64,000 nucleotides of DNA from Sipunculus nudus. Taxonomy: Eukaryota > Annelida > Sipuncula > Golfingiida > Sipunculidae. Of this stretch, positions 58,778 to 64,000 are shown in pieces. The first letter of the stretch is position 1; the number at the start of each line of letters is the position of its first letter. The notes beneath the pieces are model-generated. The model searched no databases, was not told the DNA's origin, and worked only from the letters and a program-made list of their open reading frames with translations. Location: contig CM049320.1 of NCBI GenBank assembly GCA_026874595.1, positions 1,288,001 through 1,352,000 on the forward strand. Reading direction: 5' to 3'. The position numbers and the translations under genes were made by a program.

Positions 58778-59971
58778 TTAAAGTAACCTTTCTGCACGGA
58801 CTTCTGCATACCCTTTAAAGTATTCTTTTGGAGATATACAGTCTTCATCCCTATTCCACCATTTATCTAAGTGTTTGTAAGTTTTACGAAAGTTTAACTT
58901 TGTATGCAAAAATTCACAAAGGTGACATATGGGGTGACTCTGGGTGTCTACTTTGTAATATTGTTTCCATTCGAAGTACTGGTTATACAATGTTGCGTTC
59001 AAATCGAGTTTTTGTAAATATGCTGCTAATTCAGAAGGAGATCTGTAATCCCTGATATCGATGAACGAGTGATCAGGTAGGTATTTCTTGTAATCAAGTC
59101 CACCTAAAACTATAGGCACTACGTTAAGCTCCAGTATTCTCCATAGTTTCTCCGTGGCATAGTCTTTACAAATGCTGTTCTCGAAGGACAGGTAGAATTT
59201 ATAGGTTTTTTCTAACATAGAATAGCAAGCTTTCCTGTCTGAACATTTCAAGGGGCCACATCTACCATAGATATCCACTTTTATGTATTTCTGAAGTTCG
59301 TTTGTGTATTGTCTTCTGCGGCTTTGAGTATGACAATTACTTACAAACCATGCAATCAGTTTTGTTTTCCCCTTAGAGTAATCAAAAGGCTCATGCTGGA
59401 TTTCCCCTGTTTGTTTCTTCACCAAAGCCCCATATTGTCCGTTAATGTCCGAATCATGACGGTAAGTTTGGGTCAAATTAAACCACCTGTTAAATGCTTC
59501 CATGTTGCCGCTATGGATTGGTGATTCCATCAGATAAAATACGAAATATTGCCATGAAAACCGAAACTTTGGCATTTCAGAGGTTGATCCCATATCCCTC
59601 ATGTGTACAATAACAGCATGGCTTGCACTGAACTCTGATCGGTCATTTGTCGTTTCACATTCAGTAAAGGTGCAGTTATGATCCAGAAAGGGGCGTCGTC
59701 CAAATCCAAACCCATAATCAGGATTAGAAAAGAAAGGGGTCCAGAACAGAATTTTCCTTATCCTTCTTTCTTCAAGGGATGTATTTTTGGAATGATTGGA
59801 CAAGAACTCTCCGATGAACTCAGCAGTCGTGTTTAAACTATTGGGTATAGCATCCACGGAGAAATTCATAACTGGTAGATCTCGGAGAATTATATAAAAA
59901 AATAACATAATCGTGGAAAGCCCAAGAACAACTAAATAAATGAAAGGTTTTGACTTTGCTTTTAAATCCAT
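58778..59971 (-). CDS. Alpha-1,3-fucosyltransferase (GT10), FUT-C, intact
   Basis: An intact 397-residue paralogue of FUT-A on the opposite strand, in a single coding exon. It has a basic cytosolic tail (MDLKAKSK), a signal-anchor helix at about 9-27, a stem with several N-glycosylation sequons, and both GT10 domains. All family blocks are present: ESP and NLTQTYRHDSDI in the N-terminal half, WFVSNC, VDIYG.CG, then the GDP-fucose signature FYLSFENSICKDYATEKLW and PIVLGG, and the CxxC pair near the C-terminus. It differs from FUT-A mainly in the tail, anchor and stem, and is nearly identical across the C-terminal domain, the pattern expected if the enzyme domain is under selection or was homogenised by gene conversion. 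Expected role: Golgi transfer of fucose from GDP-fucose to a GlcNAc-bearing glycan. It lacks the extra upstream ATG of FUT-A. Confidence 0.95.
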   Translation of the reverse strand: MDLKAKSKPFIYLVVLGLSTIMLFFYIILRDLPVMNFSVDAIPNSLNTTAEFIGEFLSNHSKNTSLEERRIRKILFWTPFFSNPDYGFGFGRRPFLDHNCTFTECETTNDRSEFSASHAVIVHMRDMGSTSEMPKFRFSWQYFVFYLMESPIHSGNMEAFNRWFNLTQTYRHDSDINGQYGALVKKQTGEIQHEPFDYSKGKTKLIAWFVSNCHTQSRRRQYTNELQKYIKVDIYGRCGPLKCSDRKACYSMLEKTYKFYLSFENSICKDYATEKLWRILELNVVPIVLGGLDYKKYLPDHSFIDIRDYRSPSELAAYLQKLDLNATLYNQYFEWKQYYKVDTQSHPICHLCEFLHTKLNFRKTYKHLDKWWNRDEDCISPKEYFKGYAEVRAERLL

Positions 59972-60025
59972 TATATAGGTTTCTTCCTCTTCGATTTCCC
60001 TGTTTCCTGGAGAGTCTGAAATATA
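59972..60025 (-). other. Splice acceptor and 5' UTR of FUT-C coding exon
   Basis: On the minus strand a T-rich tract ending TTATATTTCAG (AG at 60017-60016) is followed by a 44-nt purine-rich leader and the ATG at 59971. Same arrangement as FUT-A and FUT-B, implying an upstream untranslated exon. Confidence 0.6.
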
Positions 60026-60376
60026 AAATCAAACGTTATGTGTCAGTATGCTTATGTGTTTTTATATAATAATCACGCCAGTACATGTATGTTCGTTTTG
60101 TACACCATATTCTACACAGGTTTTCTATTACATGACAAGATAGTTTCCTAATGCATTTTCCTCGTTCATCAAGTGTGTTAACCTGTAGTGTCACACTATC
60201 AGGAACAGATACAATGATTTTATATATAAGGAAGCATACTCCATTTATTATTAGTAACCGAAATTGAGTGTGGACCTTACAGTGAAATAAAGGTACGTAA
60301 TTATTTGTGATCATGATGGTTTTATCTCACGCTATTACTTCATTTTGGTTGAGTATTCGTTTTTCTCAGCAATACG

Positions 60377-60426
60377 ATATCGTTACAGGAACTATCTGCA
60401 ATACACCTGTTATATACGTTGTTATG
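60377..60426 (-). promoter_or_regulatory. Conserved upstream block, candidate FUT-C core promoter
   Basis: Matches 10379-10428 at 46 of 50 positions on the opposite strand. TATATAA replaces the TATAAAA of FUT-A. Distance to the coding exon is about 0.4 kb in both genes. Homology with A stretches from the coding exon to about 60450. Confidence 0.45.
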
Positions 60427-60459
60427 GTTCCGTGTATGGGGGTGAGAGTTTACGTGTCT

Positions 60460-61040
60460 GTTTACCATAAAATAAGGGTCAAAATAAGGATATAGCTCAG
60501 CCCCTTACAATTGCAAGAAATTTTTTAAAGGTAATTTCCTGTATTATAGGATCTGCTTAACAATATATCAACAGTTTACCAATATTGACTCCGGGAAGGT
60601 TATTTTCAAAATGGCATCCAAGATGGCCGCAAAGCCCCTCGGATGGCAATAAATCATTTAGTTTGCATCATAGAGTTGTATGACTCCAAGGAAGGGGTCA
60701 AAGTTACAGTCTATCTGCGGATAGGGTTTAGTGACACCAGAAGCGGGTCCCCCATTTCATCAAAAAGGTTTTTTTAGGGCTTCAGACAAAATTTTGCGGC
60801 ATGGACCCTCCCTTTTTCAAACCTTGGGACCTTTTTTTAGGGTTTTCATTAGTCCTCCCGGGTTGGACCCCCCCCCCCCTTTTTCTTACATCCTGGATCC
60901 GCCCCTGGACACGGGGACGCGTATAAAGAGTGGAATAAAAGCACCACGCCCCTCAAAACTTTACGGAAACTCGACCCTTTAGAAAACCAGGGACCAAGGG
61001 ATCTCGACGCTCAGCCGTATTTGTCTATAAGGATATTTTT
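60460..61040. other. Dispersed-repeat DNA, no gene
   Basis: Contains 'ccaagatggccgc' at about 60610-60635 and a poly(C)-containing segment ending CCTGGATCCGCCCCTGG (about 60890-60907), sequences I associate with interspersed repeats in invertebrate genomes. The 83-codon open frame here is proline-rich because of the C runs. Confidence 0.45.
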
Positions 61041-61580
61041 AAAGATTTCTTTTTTCAGAATGACGGTTCTGTGACCTTTACCAATAACCTTGTGACCAAA
61101 CAATCTGAAAACTTGCAGCATTTAGATTATTGTAACAGTCTTTTTAAAAAAAGTGGGTCCAGTGACTTTGACCTCTGACCAGGTAATCTCAAAATCTACA
61201 GATTTCTTCCATTTTGGGGCAAATAAGCCATCTGTGAAAGATGGAAAGTTTGGGATGAAAGTATGATTTACAGTGCATCCACAATCATTTTAAAGATGTA
61301 GCTTCTCTGACCTTCATCTTTGAACTCTGGACCTTGAAAATCAAAATGTTTCTTACTTAAGTGTGGGGTCATTAATAAATCAAGGTTAAAGTCAATCTGT
61401 CTAGCAAAAGCAGAATGATCATCCGAAAACTAATTTGTAAATGGATGGGCCCTGTGACCTTGACCTATGACCAAAAATCGAAAAGAAACTTCTCCTATGG
61501 CAGGTGAGTAATTCTTGATGATGGAAGGTTTGTAATGAAAAGTTTGTCTTGAATGCATACACATTCCTTTGAACTTGTGA
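61041..61580 (-). repeat. AGGTCA-satellite relatives, opposite orientation
   Basis: 'gtgaccttgacctatgacc' (about 61451-61469), 'gtgactttgacctctgacc' (about 61162-61180) and weaker copies near 61070 and 61300 are the reverse complement of the AGGTCA clusters at 57.8-58.4 kb, with similar ~145-bp spacing. Confidence 0.6.
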
Positions 61581-64000
61581 CCCAAAATTCATTTATACTC
61601 TCCCTATACTGGCAAATCAGCTGAGTTTAAAAGATTTTAAGTTTGGGATGAAAAGCTTGCTTAAAATGCAGCCATAATAGTCCAGCTGTTAAGAGAAGAA
61701 TTGTGCAAAAAATGAAAGAAGCATGACACTAGGCATAGCAGTTGTCCATACCATACTCAATATTTTCAGATATAGGGCCAAGCGGAATTCACTCTATCTT
61801 GGTCAAAATCCAAGATGGCGGCCAAGATGGCCGCCGGATTATAAAATATCAATACATCCGGTTATATTTGTCCTAGAATGCATTGCAAGTGCACTATTTC
61901 TATGTTTTCGGGGTCAAGAAATTCATTTAGAAGGGTTTCAAGTATGTATTATGACTCTATGGTTGAATTCTGGTTTTGTTGATTTTGAAATTATGCTAAA
62001 TTTGCCTTTGTCTAGCACATCGAACAGCAAACATTTTTTGTTGAGTTCAGCTGAGCAGTTGCACACTTTGTGATTGTTCTCAAATGAAAGTGTTATTTCC
62101 TGGGCTAGATTTGTCTGTTTTGTCATGCATTTTCATACTTGATTTGTAGAACAGTTGCGATTGCAATTTCAATTTCCCTTTATTTGCATGCTGATAAATG
62201 TAATTGCTTTGAAGAGGTGATGGCGCAAGGAACTTCTGTGTCAAAATCTAAAATAAAATTAAGAACTTCATATGTCCATAAACATTAATCATTAGGATAT
62301 TTGAAACCAACATACATGTAATTAGATTCTGCGATCAACGTAACTTTCATGCAAAAATTTTTAGTGCAGTTGAGAAATATCATATGCATTAATAAAACTG
62401 TGCTGACATTTTAAAAATAAATATTAGTTTAAGTATTTCAGCCCTATATCTGTTTCAATGAAATGATGTGGACAGTCGAGTGGTGAGACGCTCATCTATC
62501 TCAAAAACCGTTCCTATCGGAATGGGTTGTAGTAGTCCTTCCAAGGACGGTTGTTTTCTCCGTGTTCTCCGATTTCCTCCACCCCTATATACTACCGAAC
62601 GTAGCAATTCGAGTCATTGAGAGGGGCTGTTGTCATAGCTAATTGTACAATCCATATTAAATATATTTACAAATAAAATAAACAATCCATATAGAATAAC
62701 GTTTAGCTAGCTTATAATGCGTGCGTGGCAGAATAAAGACATATATAAGAAGCTCACACCTGTCAGATTCTATATGCCTACTTCGTACGTATTGAAATTT
62801 TGCTAAAAGTGTCTTTTTAATTAGCACTTCCAATGTTAAGATCCTGTAAAATTTGTTTAATACTGCATTTTCAAATGAAAGTGTCATTTCCTGAGCTTGG
62901 TTTTTATTATATTATTTTTTCTGATTTCTTCTGTTTGATTTCCCTAGAGGCGATTGATGAAGGAAATTGAGGTATTATGTCTGGTATCGAATTTGGTAAA
63001 TTTTACGGTCAACTTCACATTCATGTAAACGTTTGTTAATGAAGTTTGGAAATATCAGATTGTAGTGTTGAAATTTAAAATACATGTACTGGTTACATGT
63101 ATTTGAAAACCATGCGTGTTTCCACGGAAAATCCTATACATAAATTATTTAGACTACATGCATGCATGACAGGATACGCACATATGTAAAAGCTCACACG
63201 TGTTTGATGTACAGCTTTTTGCTTCTTTTGCCATAAGGTGATGGCTTTCAGACTGTATGCTGGCATGAAGACAGAATCTTCACACATTTACAGGAGCATA
63301 ACATGTTGCTGAATGCTACCTTTGTGCTATGGTGATGAATGCATGATATAATCAACATACATGTAGATACCTTTGCAGATTGCTCATATCGTGATGTTAT
63401 GATGATGCTCGAACAAAATAATTAACATGTATAAGTAAAATATCACTACGTTTTCCTGTTGCTGCTATTATCGTGATATAAAACTTTTTCGAATTTTACG
63501 AGTTGGAATTCACTTTGCATAATGTGTTGGTGTCGACCAAATACTTTCATTTGCTAACGGTATGGATACTTGTAGATTCATGTAGTTCATACATGTATTA
63601 TTAGAATATTTACCACATGTATCAAACTTCAGGGTTCAGTGCTGCCAGTGTTCAAGCCAGCTGACCGTTGAAGTTTCAGGGATGTATGATGAGGGAATGA
63701 AAAAGCAAGTCGCAAGATAGAATTTTGAATTCACACCACAAGGTTGAAAAATATAATAAACCCTTAGGGTTCCAGACATACATTTTGTCTTCATCACCTA
63801 GATTATATCAAAATTCAGTACAAAGTTTGGTTTGAGTTTTCATTGACTTGATTGGTGAATGTAACGGTTCTGTGCTTGAAGCTGCTGTGCTATGGCGGTC
63901 AATTGATTTTTTACTTTCTGAAAGTTTCTGCCCAAATGCAGAATGTTTGGGAAACTTTTATTTCATACCACAAGTGAATATACATCAATCAGAATAGACT
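61581..64000. other. Non-coding; possible diverged SINE at 62470-62625
   Basis: 61800-61835 has 'caagatggcggccaagatgg'. 62470-62625 has a tRNA-like lead (GTCGAGTGGTGAGACGC) and a TTTCTCCGTGTTCTCCGATT + TCCTCCACCC stretch reminiscent of a conserved body found in molluscan SINEs; weak. No gene recognised elsewhere to the window end. Confidence 0.35.

Overview
The window looks like non-model animal nuclear DNA, most likely a bivalve or related mollusc. It is AT-rich, contains no operons, and is dense in degenerate LINEs, a tRNA-headed SINE candidate, microsatellites, minisatellites and an AGGTCA-rich satellite of a type I associate with bivalve genomes. Only two long intact protein-coding frames are present. 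Both encode the same kind of enzyme, a GT10 alpha-1,3-fucosyltransferase with type II Golgi membrane topology.

The organising theme is a fucosyltransferase (FUT) locus that was duplicated several times and then eroded. Duplicon A (about 1-17 kb, plus strand) carries intact FUT-A (10797-11978). Relic D (about 26.9-27.6 kb, plus) keeps only a decayed 3' half of the gene. Duplicon B (about 29.1-34.9 kb, plus) carries a full-length but broken FUT (32479-33664). Duplicon C (about 60.45-55.3 kb, minus) carries intact FUT-C (59971-58778). A, B and C share flanks well beyond the coding exon: a splice acceptor just upstream of the ATG, blocks 0.2-0.4 kb upstream (with a TATA-containing block in A and C only), and downstream blocks 1-4 kb away.

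Layout: 0-3.4 kb, A 5' block; 3.37-8.80 kb, full-length L1/Tx1-type LINE on the minus strand with a 12-bp target-site duplication; 9.5-9.8 kb, tyrosine-recombinase relic; 10.4-12.0 kb, FUT-A; 12.7-16.35 kb, sequence absent from B and C, including a LINE fragment; 16.35-17.3 kb, A 3' block; 19.4-20.5 kb, 30-bp minisatellite with higher-order structure; 22.3-26.7 kb, CR1-like LINE lacking its RT core; 26.9-27.6 kb, relic D; 28.5-29.0 kb, tandem duplication; 29.1-34.9 kb, duplicon B; 34.9-49 kb, mostly unrecognised non-coding DNA with a cluster of hairpins at 38.3-38.6 kb; 49.0-49.3 kb, SINE; 52.2-53.0 kb, G-run minisatellite; 53.0-53.9 kb, LTR-element remnants; 55.3-60.5 kb, duplicon C with an inserted AGGTCA satellite; 60.5-64 kb, dispersed repeats.

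If both intact genes are expressed, they would act in the Golgi, transferring fucose from GDP-fucose onto N-acetyllactosamine-type or LacdiNAc-type acceptors. The acceptor cannot be read from the sequence. All identifications rest on reading motifs and comparing segments by eye; no database search was possible.
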